Shown here piece by piece: positions 26,789 to 34,753 of a DNA stretch of 64,000 nucleotides. Location: the NCBI GenBank assembly GCA_947576945.1, contig CANPTH010000012.1, forward strand, positions 1-64,000. The letters run 5' to 3'. Numbering within the stretch: the first letter of the stretch is position 1; every line of letters starts with the position of its first letter. The notes under the pieces were generated by a model, which was not told the DNA's origin, did no database searches, and worked only from the letters and a program-made list of their open reading frames with translations. The translations under genes were made by a program, and so were the position numbers. Source of the DNA: an uncultured Lachnospiraceae bacterium. Its GTDB lineage: Bacteria > Bacillota > Clostridia > Lachnospirales > Lachnospiraceae.

Positions 26789-28131
26789 ATGTGGCAAAGA
26801 TATCGATCATAATGCCCTTGTATAATGCGGCAAAGTATCTGCCGGAAGCACTGCAAAGCGTATTGCGTCAGACTTACAGGAATTTTGAAATCATTTGCAT
26901 CAATGACTGTTCGACGGATAATACGGCAGAAATTCTATGGGAGTTTCAGAGAAAAGATGCGAGAATCAGGATTCTGGCAAACAGAGAACGGATGGGAGCC
27001 GGGCCGTCGAGGAATAAAGGGTTAAAGGCAGCTGAAGGTAAATATGTCATATTTTTGGATGGAGATGATCTCTTCGCAGAGGAACTGCTGGAAAAAGCGG
27101 AAGCTGTAATGGAAAGGCATCGGGCAGATGTGGTTTTGTTTGAAGCCCTGCATGTACAGAGTGAAGCAATATACACCAAAAGAGTTGTGAAGCGTTCGGA
27201 AAGTTTTATCAGGCACTACTGTCTGACAGCTTTTGATGCAAATGATCTTGAGGCAGAGGAGTTCCAAAATATATCGAATGCACCCTGGGATAAAATGTTT
27301 TTGAGAAGTTTCCTGGAGGAGAATAGACTGGAATTCCAGAACCTGCCGTCCAGCAATGATGTCTGTTTTGTTAAGATGGCACTGTTTTGTGCCAAAAGAA
27401 TGATATGGTCAGACGACAGGAGGGTTATGGTATATGTGAGAGATCACGCTGCGCCTTCCCGGATTTCCAATGACAGAGATCCAATGTGTGCCTACTGTGC
27501 CATGGAAAAACTGGCGGCAGAGTTAAACGAAAGAAATATGTTTGGCAGGTTTGCAGAACTATATTACTACATATGGGTAACTTATATGCTGTATCTGTTA
27601 AAAAAAGAAAAAAATGAAGAACGTAAAAGAAGATTTTATCGTTTCCTAAAAGAGGAGGGCGTATCACGGTGTATTTACCTCGGAAAGGAACACTACAATG
27701 CAGCGGACAGTTACTGCAGAGCTGTTATGGAGAGGATATTGAACAGTTCCTGCGAGTGTGACGAGGCTGGTATTCAGGAAACGTATTTTCAATATTATTT
27801 AAGAAAAAACGGCCAGGCTGTCCTGACATTTCTCAAGGATGAATTGAAAAGGGGAAGGAAGATAGTCTTGTGGGGGACAGGCGTCAATGGGCGGAGTCTA
27901 TTGGCCTATCTGGAAGAACATGCAGTCAGAATAACGGCGGCAGCGGATGCTGATAGAAAGAAGCAGGGAACTGTTGTCAACGGTTATACTATTTCAAGTC
28001 CGGAGGATATTTGTCAAACGGCTGATCTGATTGTTACAACTTCAAAGCAGATCTTATGGGAGATAAAAGACAGGACTGCTCATTTGAAGATTGAGCAGGT
28101 AAACCTCCTTGCATTGCTGCGGGAGAAATGA
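26785..28131 (+). CDS. GT2 glycosyltransferase with C-terminal Rossmann module
   Basis: A 448-residue protein with IIMPLYNAAKYLPEAL, CINDCSTDNT and FLDGDDLF (the metal/donor Asp cluster) in the N-terminal GT-A domain. The C-terminal add-on has KIVLWGTGVNGRSLL and VTTSKQILWEI. It starts four bases before the preceding stop. The whole protein is closely similar to the next gene, including long shared DNA blocks such as the region coding LPSSNDV, so the two arose by tandem duplication. Confidence 0.92.
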   Translation: MNVAKISIIMPLYNAAKYLPEALQSVLRQTYRNFEIICINDCSTDNTAEILWEFQRKDARIRILANRERMGAGPSRNKGLKAAEGKYVIFLDGDDLFAEELLEKAEAVMERHRADVVLFEALHVQSEAIYTKRVVKRSESFIRHYCLTAFDANDLEAEEFQNISNAPWDKMFLRSFLEENRLEFQNLPSSNDVCFVKMALFCAKRMIWSDDRRVMVYVRDHAAPSRISNDRDPMCAYCAMEKLAAELNERNMFGRFAELYYYIWVTYMLYLLKKEKNEERKRRFYRFLKEEGVSRCIYLGKEHYNAADSYCRAVMERILNSSCECDEAGIQETYFQYYLRKNGQAVLTFLKDELKRGRKIVLWGTGVNGRSLLAYLEEHAVRITAAADADRKKQGTVVNGYTISSPEDICQTADLIVTTSKQILWEIKDRTAHLKIEQVNLLALLREK

Positions 28132-28175
28132 TCAATGTCTGCCTGGAACGGCGCATTACGGATGGAGGATCAGAA

Positions 28176-29528
28176 ATGAAGAAAATATCGATCATCATGC
28201 CGCTTTACAATGCGGAGAAATATCTGCCGGAGGCATTGGAAAGCGTATTAAATCAGACATATAGGGACTTTGAACTGATCTGTGTTGACGATGCTTCTAC
28301 TGACGGGACGGGAAGCATTGTTGAAGCATTTCAGAGAAAAGATGCCAGGATCAGGATCCTGCAAAACGAAGAGCGTTCTGGAGCGGCGCTGTCCAGAAAC
28401 AAAGGACTGAAAGCGGCGCAGGGGGACTACATACTGTTTCTGGACGGCGACGATGTATTCGAGGAAGAACTGCTGGAACAGGCAGGCGGCGCAATGGAAA
28501 GGCACCGGGCGGATCTTGTCTTGTTTGAGTATTGCCATGTGCCGGATGAAGCAATCCATACAAAGCAAATCATAGAACGGCCGTCAGGATTTCAGGAGCG
28601 GTACTGCAGAGCGACGTTCTCCATGGCGGATTTTGCAGTGCGGGAGTTCCCATGGTGGCATTCTTCCCCGTGCAACAGAATGTTTCGAAGAAGTTTTCTT
28701 GAAGAGAACAGACTGGAATTTCAGGATCTGCCGTCCAGCAATGACGTCTATTTTGCGCAGATGTCCCTGTTTTGTGCCCGGAGGATACTCTGTCTGGATG
28801 ACAGGCGCGTTATGGTTTATGCGAGAGATCATGCAGAACCGCAGCGGATCTCCAACCGGAGAAATCCGATTTGTTCCTATGATGCAATGAAAAGACTGTG
28901 CAGTGAGTTGAAAGAACGAAACCTGCTTGCCAGGTATGCGCCTTATCTGTATTTTAAATTATCGGACTGTTTTCTGTACGTGCTGTCGGCAGAAAAAAGA
29001 GAAGAGCACAGGAAGAATTTTTATGATTTCCTGCAGGAAGAGGGGATTCGCAGTTGTGTGGCATATGGAAAAGAATATTATGAACAGATTGATGCTTATG
29101 ACAGATATCTGTTGGAGAGTTTTCAGAATAGAAGTTATGAAAGCCGGTGGTTTGATCAACCGGACACCTATTTCCAATATTATCTGCACAAAAACGGCGC
29201 GGTGATCTGTGAATTTATAAGAGCCGGAATTCTGGAAGATAAAAAAATGATCTTGTGGGGAGCCGGGACCAATGGGAGAATCCTTCTGCGCTATCTGGAG
29301 GCGTATTCTGTCAGGCTGTCCGGAGTTGTTGATCGTGATGAAGCAAAGCAGGGAACGGCGGTTTACGGATATGAAATAGCGGCCCCGGATGCTGCTATGC
29401 AGGAAGTGGATCATATTCTTGTCACCTCGAAGCAGTTAGAGCAGGAAGTGAGCGGCATGGTAAGGCATACGGGGGCTGTTGTTACAGACCTTCTTGCCAT
29501 GCTGCTGGAGAGGAAGAATGAGATATGA
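28176..29528 (+). CDS. GT2 glycosyltransferase, tandem duplicate
   Basis: A 450-residue paralog of the preceding gene. The start at 28176 follows GGAGGATCAGAA; an upstream in-frame ATG at 28128 overlaps the previous gene and gives a non-homologous tail. GT-A motifs: IIMPLYNAEKYLPEAL, CVDDASTDGT, FLDGDDVF. The C-terminal add-on: MILWGAGTNGRILL, VDRDEAKQGT, VTSKQLEQEV. It overlaps the next gene by four bases. Two close copies suggest two similar sugars or linkages in the repeat unit. Confidence 0.92.
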   Translation: MKKISIIMPLYNAEKYLPEALESVLNQTYRDFELICVDDASTDGTGSIVEAFQRKDARIRILQNEERSGAALSRNKGLKAAQGDYILFLDGDDVFEEELLEQAGGAMERHRADLVLFEYCHVPDEAIHTKQIIERPSGFQERYCRATFSMADFAVREFPWWHSSPCNRMFRRSFLEENRLEFQDLPSSNDVYFAQMSLFCARRILCLDDRRVMVYARDHAEPQRISNRRNPICSYDAMKRLCSELKERNLLARYAPYLYFKLSDCFLYVLSAEKREEHRKNFYDFLQEEGIRSCVAYGKEYYEQIDAYDRYLLESFQNRSYESRWFDQPDTYFQYYLHKNGAVICEFIRAGILEDKKMILWGAGTNGRILLRYLEAYSVRLSGVVDRDEAKQGTAVYGYEIAAPDAAMQEVDHILVTSKQLEQEVSGMVRHTGAVVTDLLAMLLERKNEI

Positions 29529-32500
29529 AGATCGTCGTTTCACTCACATCTTATCCGCCCAGGATAAGCAGCGTACATAAGGTAGTCGAGAGCCTGTACC
29601 GGCAGTCTGTGAAAGCGGATGAAATCGTGCTGTATTTAAGTCTGGAGGAGTTTCCGGGAGCAGAAGAGAATCTTCCGTTGTCATTAAAAGCACTGATCGG
29701 GCGTGGCGGGTTTCGGGTTGCGTGGGTGTCTGGCAATCTGAAATCCCATAAGAAATATTATTATGCGCTGCAGGAATATAACGATGCCGTTGTCATTACG
29801 GTGGATGACGACACATTGTATGCAGAGACCATGATCGGCGAACTGGTTGCAGGTCATAAGCGGTTCCCCGGTGCGGTATCGGCAAGAAATGTGAGGATCC
29901 TGTTCAGAAGGGAGGACGGACTGGAACCCTATCGCAGATGGGAAAGGGAAAACTGCCTGGGAGAATATGCGGATATGCCGAGAATGGATCTATGTGCCAT
30001 CGGTAACGGCGGCATCTGCTATCCGGCGGTGTATCATGAGCGCTGGTTTGATCAGGAGACGATCATGAAGACGGCGCGGGATCAGGATGACCTTTGGCTG
30101 AAATACAATCAGATCATGGATGACATTCCAGTTGTTTACACGAAGCCTTCTCAAAAAGATATCACGATAGAAGATTCGCAGCGCAGCAGTCTGGCGGCCG
30201 ACAATCTGCGTGGGACGGGAAATGACCGGTGTATTGCCGCACTGTCAGCGCTGTGCAGGCAGCAGGATGCAGGACGCTGTCAGAAATGGTTCCGGAATCT
30301 GCTGACATGGGAGGCATATACGGCTGCAAAAAAGAGATACTATGCGGGAATCTATGGAGCTGTATTCGACGGGATCGGAAATCTGCCGGTTTATTTTTAT
30401 GGGGCAGGGGAAGTCGCGAGGTATCTTTTAAGGATTCTGGCAGATTTGGGATTGACGGAAAGGCTGGAGGCGGTTCTGGTTACAGACAGGTCGGGGAATC
30501 CTGCCTGCCTGTACGGCCTGCCGGTGCGGGCATTATCGGAACTGGAAGCCGGCCGGGCGTTTGGGGTGATCTTAGGCGTGAGCGAGGCAAATAAAAAGGA
30601 AATCATGGATGGACTGGCAGAGTATCATTACAAAACTGTGGAATTGGATCTGCAGGTGATCAGCCGTTACTATCCGGAGTGTTTTTTTACTGCCAGAGAA
30701 AATATGACATCTGTATATGAGTCAGTGGCAATTTCGGATCTGCCGAATATGGCGTACCATCATTTTATGAGCTGTGAGAATGAAGTATTGTATCTGATGG
30801 AGGAAGGAAAGCTGGCAGGCGTTCTGTCTATTGGGGATCTGGAACGTTTTTATAAGAAACAGGAAGACAGACTTACGATCAATCAAAACTTTACCGCGTT
30901 AAGTACGGTTGATTATGACAAAGCAGCTGCATTCTTTGAACATTCGCTGACCATCAACGAGATACCGGTTGTGACACAGCAGGGAGAGTTTCTGGGCGTT
31001 ATTAAAAAAGAAAAGAAACCGTTTCTCCGAAAGCGGCAGCGGCGGATGCTGAGAGCCGCCAGACTGGGAGAATACAGGTGGCGGCGGGAAGAAGTGAAAC
31101 GTTTTGTAAAGGAAACGAAAGCTGATGTTTTTCTTTATATTTTTTCCCAGGAAAAAGTCATGCAGCAGTTAAGCGGGACGGAGCGGCAGAAGATCATGAG
31201 GCATGCCTCTAAAATGGACGGAAATTCAAAATGGAGTATTCTGTCGGATCAGGAGTGGGAGACCTTTTTAGGATCAGGAGAGAAGAATGGTGTTGCTGTC
31301 CTGAGGAAAGAAAGAGAGTCTTGTCAGCCGGTGGTTACAAACGGCAGAACTGTATTCCCGGACATGGAGGGGGATTACTGCACAATTCGAAACGGGTATC
31401 GCAGTACGCCGAATCTTCCACCCGCAGCGGACAGAAGAATTTTTATGTTTGGACCATGTTTTGTATTTGGCGCATATTGCAGAGATGACCAGACAATAGA
31501 AGCGTATTTGCAGGATTTACTGAACAGGGACGGTCATACGTTCTGGAAGGTTTTAAACAGAGGATTGTGCAGTGGGGAATTGTGCTATGATCAGATGTTT
31601 ATGGAGGAATTATCGAGAGACGATATTGTGATCATCATAGGGACGGAACGGTATATTCCAAAAGAGACGGGAGGTGCAGTGGCTTTTCAGGGTGACTTGT
31701 CAGAGGTTTTTTTGACGATACCGCATTTATCGGATTGTGTGCTGGACAGCATTTTACATTGTAACTATATGGTAAATGAAAAGCTGGCGCAGAGAATTTA
31801 TGCGGATATCTGTTCAACGGGAATCCTGGAAAAGCCAGGAAAGCCTGGCTTACCGGAAAAAATACAGGAGTATTATATTAACTGGTCAATACGGGAATAT
31901 TTTATGGAATATTTTCAACGGTATGGGCTGTGTCAGATGCCAGGTAACAGCAAGACAGGCGCGATCATCATGAACTGCAATCCCTTTACGAAGGGACATA
32001 GATATCTGATAGAACAGGCCGTGAAAATGGTAGATAAATTATATATTTTCGTCGTAGAAGAGGACAGATCCTGTTTTAAGTTTCAGGACAGACTGCGGAT
32101 GGTGGAACAGGGTGTTTCGGATTTGTCGGGGGATATTATGGTCATACCATCGGGCAGATATATGATATCTCTTGAAACTTTTGCACAGTATTTTGATAAG
32201 GAGCAGGTTCAGACGGTAGATTCTATGGATTATGATGTGTATATTTTCGGGGAAATTGTCGCGGCGGAATTAGGGATTGGATATCGTTTCGTAGGAGAAG
32301 AACCTTTTGACGAAGTGACAAGGGCATATAATGAGACGATGAAGAGAATTCTGCCGGATTTTGGTGTTGAAGTGATCGAATTTCCAAGAGCTGCATTTGA
32401 CGAAAAGGAGATGATCAGCGCGACCAGGGTGAGAAAGGCAATACAGGAGGAAGACATGGAGATGCTTGAAAAATTGTGTCCACAGAGTACGATTGCGTAC

Positions 32501-32533
32501 TTAAAAGAGCATTTTATGCAGGTTGTGAAATAA
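29525..32533 (+). CDS. Five-part fusion: glycosyltransferase, Rossmann module, CBS-like, SGNH-like, CitC-like cytidylyltransferase
   Basis: A 1002-residue protein. Residues 1-235: a GT-A-like transferase (SLTSYPPRISSVHKVVESLY, VITVDDDTLY). About 290-380: the recurrent Rossmann add-on (VYFYGAGEVARYLL). About 395-500: a CBS-like pair. About 635-790: a segment like an SGNH hydrolase (FMFGPCFVFGAYC, VLNRGLCSGEL, DIVIIIGTERY). About 810-1002: a nucleotidyltransferase of the citrate-lyase-ligase type with NPFTKGHRYLIEQA and the late ISATRVRKAI. The set suggests activation of a small acid or polyol and its attachment to a glycan on one chain; that is inference. Confidence 0.75.
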   Translation: MKIVVSLTSYPPRISSVHKVVESLYRQSVKADEIVLYLSLEEFPGAEENLPLSLKALIGRGGFRVAWVSGNLKSHKKYYYALQEYNDAVVITVDDDTLYAETMIGELVAGHKRFPGAVSARNVRILFRREDGLEPYRRWERENCLGEYADMPRMDLCAIGNGGICYPAVYHERWFDQETIMKTARDQDDLWLKYNQIMDDIPVVYTKPSQKDITIEDSQRSSLAADNLRGTGNDRCIAALSALCRQQDAGRCQKWFRNLLTWEAYTAAKKRYYAGIYGAVFDGIGNLPVYFYGAGEVARYLLRILADLGLTERLEAVLVTDRSGNPACLYGLPVRALSELEAGRAFGVILGVSEANKKEIMDGLAEYHYKTVELDLQVISRYYPECFFTARENMTSVYESVAISDLPNMAYHHFMSCENEVLYLMEEGKLAGVLSIGDLERFYKKQEDRLTINQNFTALSTVDYDKAAAFFEHSLTINEIPVVTQQGEFLGVIKKEKKPFLRKRQRRMLRAARLGEYRWRREEVKRFVKETKADVFLYIFSQEKVMQQLSGTERQKIMRHASKMDGNSKWSILSDQEWETFLGSGEKNGVAVLRKERESCQPVVTNGRTVFPDMEGDYCTIRNGYRSTPNLPPAADRRIFMFGPCFVFGAYCRDDQTIEAYLQDLLNRDGHTFWKVLNRGLCSGELCYDQMFMEELSRDDIVIIIGTERYIPKETGGAVAFQGDLSEVFLTIPHLSDCVLDSILHCNYMVNEKLAQRIYADICSTGILEKPGKPGLPEKIQEYYINWSIREYFMEYFQRYGLCQMPGNSKTGAIIMNCNPFTKGHRYLIEQAVKMVDKLYIFVVEEDRSCFKFQDRLRMVEQGVSDLSGDIMVIPSGRYMISLETFAQYFDKEQVQTVDSMDYDVYIFGEIVAAELGIGYRFVGEEPFDEVTRAYNETMKRILPDFGVEVIEFPRAAFDEKEMISATRVRKAIQEEDMEMLEKLCPQSTIAYLKEHFMQVVK

Positions 32534-32558
32534 CACGGGCCGGACGAAAAGACGCACC

Positions 32559-32583
32559 TTGACAATTTCATACTTTACATCAG
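32559..32583 (+). repeat. Left inverted repeat of the AAA-ATPase cassette
   Basis: TGACAATTTCATACTTTACA followed by TCAG matches the reverse complement of 34655-34678 with two differences over 24 bases. The pair brackets exactly one gene and its flanks, as in a small mobile cassette. Confidence 0.6.
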
Positions 32584-32643
32584 ATTGGATGTGTGTTACG
32601 CTGTTGATAGAAACACGAAGATTCGTTATGCGGAGAAGAGGAT

Positions 32644-34341
32644 ATGCGCTATAAACCACTGCCCATAGGGGTTGACGATTTTAAGAAACTGATCGAGCAT
32701 GGATATTATTATGTTGATAAGACGGCCTTTATTCGGGATTTGATCGACAGGAAAGGGGAGGTCAATCTTTTCACACGTCCCAGACGCTTTGGTAAGACAT
32801 TGAATATGAGTATGCTGCGGTATTTTCTTGAAGACATGCATACGATAAAAGGCGAACCCATGGATAACAGGGGACTTTTTGAAGGCCTGAACATCATGCA
32901 GGCGGGGGAAAGCTATCTGTCGCATATGGGAGCGTATCCGGTGATCACACTGACGCTGAAAGCAGGCAGGCAGTCTACCTTCGCGAGTGCATACAGACAG
33001 ATCACCATGCAGATCGGCATGGAGTTTGAACGGCACAGCTATGTGCTGGATTCGGATCTGCCGGATGAGATGAAGGAGCGGTATAAGAGTATTCTGAGCG
33101 GCCATGCGGATATGGATATTTTTAAAGGTTCGCTGCAGTTTCTTTCACACTGTCTTTCTTACTATTATGGAAAAAGAGCTGTCCTGCTGATCGACGAATA
33201 TGATGTGCCGTTGGAAAATGCTTTTCTGTGTGGATTTTATGACGAGATGATTGATTTTATCCGGGCGCTTTTTGAGACTGTGCTGAAAACAAATGCCGGT
33301 CTGGAGTTTGCAGTCATTTCAGGCTGTCTCAGGATCAGCAAGGAGAGTATTTTTACCGGGTTGAATAATTTAGAAGTTATTTCGATTTTAAATGACAGCT
33401 ATCATGAATACTTTGGATTTACAGACTGCGAAGTCAGGAAACTGTGTGATGATTTTGCTCTTTCTGAAAAATACGAGACGGTGAAAGCGTGGTACAACGG
33501 ATATCTGTTCGGAAATACAAATGTCTACAATCCGTGGAGTGTGGTCAGATATATTAAGGATTTACAGGCGAACGAAAACTGTTATCCGGTTGCGTACTGG
33601 GCCAACACTTCATCAAACAGTATTGTGCGGGAGCTGATCGAGTTGGCGGATGAAAGCGTAAAGGCGGAGATTGAACAGCTGATCGACGGCGGTGTGATTG
33701 AGAAGCCCGTTCATGAAGATATTACCTATGCTGAGGTGTATGAAAGCATGGATAATCTGTGGAATTTCATGTTCTTCACAGGTTATTTCCGGAAGGTCAG
33801 TGAGCGGATCTGTGAAAATGACATCCGGTATCTGACATTTCGGATTCCTAACAGGGAAGTGCGCTATATTTTCTATACCAAGGTGAGTGCATGGTTTCAG
33901 ACGAAAATAAAGCAGCGTGATATGAGCAGGCTTCACAACGCCTTGCTACAAAAGGATGTGGAAACATTTGAAGCAGAGCTGAATGATATTATGCTGGAGA
34001 CCATCAGTTCCATGGATGAGCATGAGAATTACTATCATGGACTGGTCGCCGGTCTGCTCACCGGGATCAAAGGGTATATCACCAAGTCCAATCGGGAGTC
34101 CGGCAAGGGCAGATGTGATCTTTTCGTGAAACCGGTATCGAGACGGAAGGAGGCTTTTATCATAGAATTTAAAGTGACAAAGAAGCTGGGCGAACTGGAG
34201 GCAAAGGCGGATGAAGCGCTGGAGCAGATCGAGGAGCGGCATTATGAAAAGGAGCTGCTCGATGATAACTACAGTGTGATCAGCCGATACGGTATTGCGT
34301 TTTGTGGCAAGGAATGTATGGTCAGGCTGGCGGCGCAGTAA
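32644..34341 (+). CDS. AAA-ATPase-like / PD-(D/E)XK family protein
   Basis: A 565-residue protein of the AAA-ATPase_like plus PDDEXK_9 type (old name DUF1703). The N-terminus LPIGVDDFKKLIEHGYYYVDKT and the P-loop RPRRFGKT (about residues 43-50) are hallmarks. LLIDEYDVP (about 182-190) is the Walker B, and the C-terminal nuclease-like core has GRCDLF and IIEFKV (E-x-K, near residue 498). The family is greatly expanded in Clostridia and Bacteroidetes with no settled function. Inverted repeats on both sides and its lack of any glycan role suggest it is a passenger inserted in the glycan run. The ribosome site is GAGAAGAGGAT. Confidence 0.92.
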   Translation: MRYKPLPIGVDDFKKLIEHGYYYVDKTAFIRDLIDRKGEVNLFTRPRRFGKTLNMSMLRYFLEDMHTIKGEPMDNRGLFEGLNIMQAGESYLSHMGAYPVITLTLKAGRQSTFASAYRQITMQIGMEFERHSYVLDSDLPDEMKERYKSILSGHADMDIFKGSLQFLSHCLSYYYGKRAVLLIDEYDVPLENAFLCGFYDEMIDFIRALFETVLKTNAGLEFAVISGCLRISKESIFTGLNNLEVISILNDSYHEYFGFTDCEVRKLCDDFALSEKYETVKAWYNGYLFGNTNVYNPWSVVRYIKDLQANENCYPVAYWANTSSNSIVRELIELADESVKAEIEQLIDGGVIEKPVHEDITYAEVYESMDNLWNFMFFTGYFRKVSERICENDIRYLTFRIPNREVRYIFYTKVSAWFQTKIKQRDMSRLHNALLQKDVETFEAELNDIMLETISSMDEHENYYHGLVAGLLTGIKGYITKSNRESGKGRCDLFVKPVSRRKEAFIIEFKVTKKLGELEAKADEALEQIEERHYEKELLDDNYSVISRYGIAFCGKECMVRLAAQ

Positions 34342-34456
34342 AAGACCCAGCAGCAGGCTGACGGGGCATCAAAATTCCAGCGCAGCAGGCTGCGGAGTAT
34401 TTGACCCTTGCGGCAGTCGCTAAATATCCACGCACACCTGCTGTGCAGCATGGATC

Positions 34457-34622
34457 CTAGTACTCCGTACTGAAAACCCTTGTGCAAATATTTCGGTCTA
34501 TTTTCCCGATTGCACAAGCCCAGAATACTCAACGTAGCCCGCTACGCCTCCGTTTCTGAACTTGTACACTCGAAAAAATATCCTCGAAAATTTGCACAGG
34601 AACTTCAAGTACGGAGTACTAG
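34457..34622. mobile_element. Miniature inverted-repeat element, 166 bp
   Basis: The ends are CTAGTACTCCGTACT at 34457-34471 and its complement AGTACGGAGTACTAG at 34608-34622. The similarity continues inward, imperfectly, for about 45 bases (TGTGCAAAT on the left, ATTTGCACA on the right). The centre carries CGTAG-CCCG-CTACG and CAAG/CTTG pairs, so the whole unit can fold as one long hairpin. It has no coding capacity and lies between the AAA gene and the cassette's right repeat. The ~115 bases before it (34342-34456) show only a few short GC-rich repeats. Confidence 0.7.
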
Positions 34623-34650
34623 TGGAAACGAATATGAAATAAACTGCGGA

Positions 34651-34698
34651 AAAACTGGTGTAAAGTATGAAAATGTCACACTTTACATCAGTTTTTTT
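34651..34698 (+). terminator. Terminator overlapping the cassette's right inverted repeat
   Basis: AAAACTGGTGTAAAGTATG pairs with CACACTTTACATCAGTTTT (one wobble, one mismatch, 7-base loop) and is followed by a run of seven T and then GGTTTTTT. Positions 34655-34678 are also the right inverted repeat of the AAA-ATPase cassette. It would end transcription of the AAA gene and could be polar on the next glycan gene. Confidence 0.75.
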
Positions 34699-34753
34699 GG
34701 TTTTTTGGTTACTTATGAATTTTCGTATTTCAGACAGGGGAGACTGGACATTC

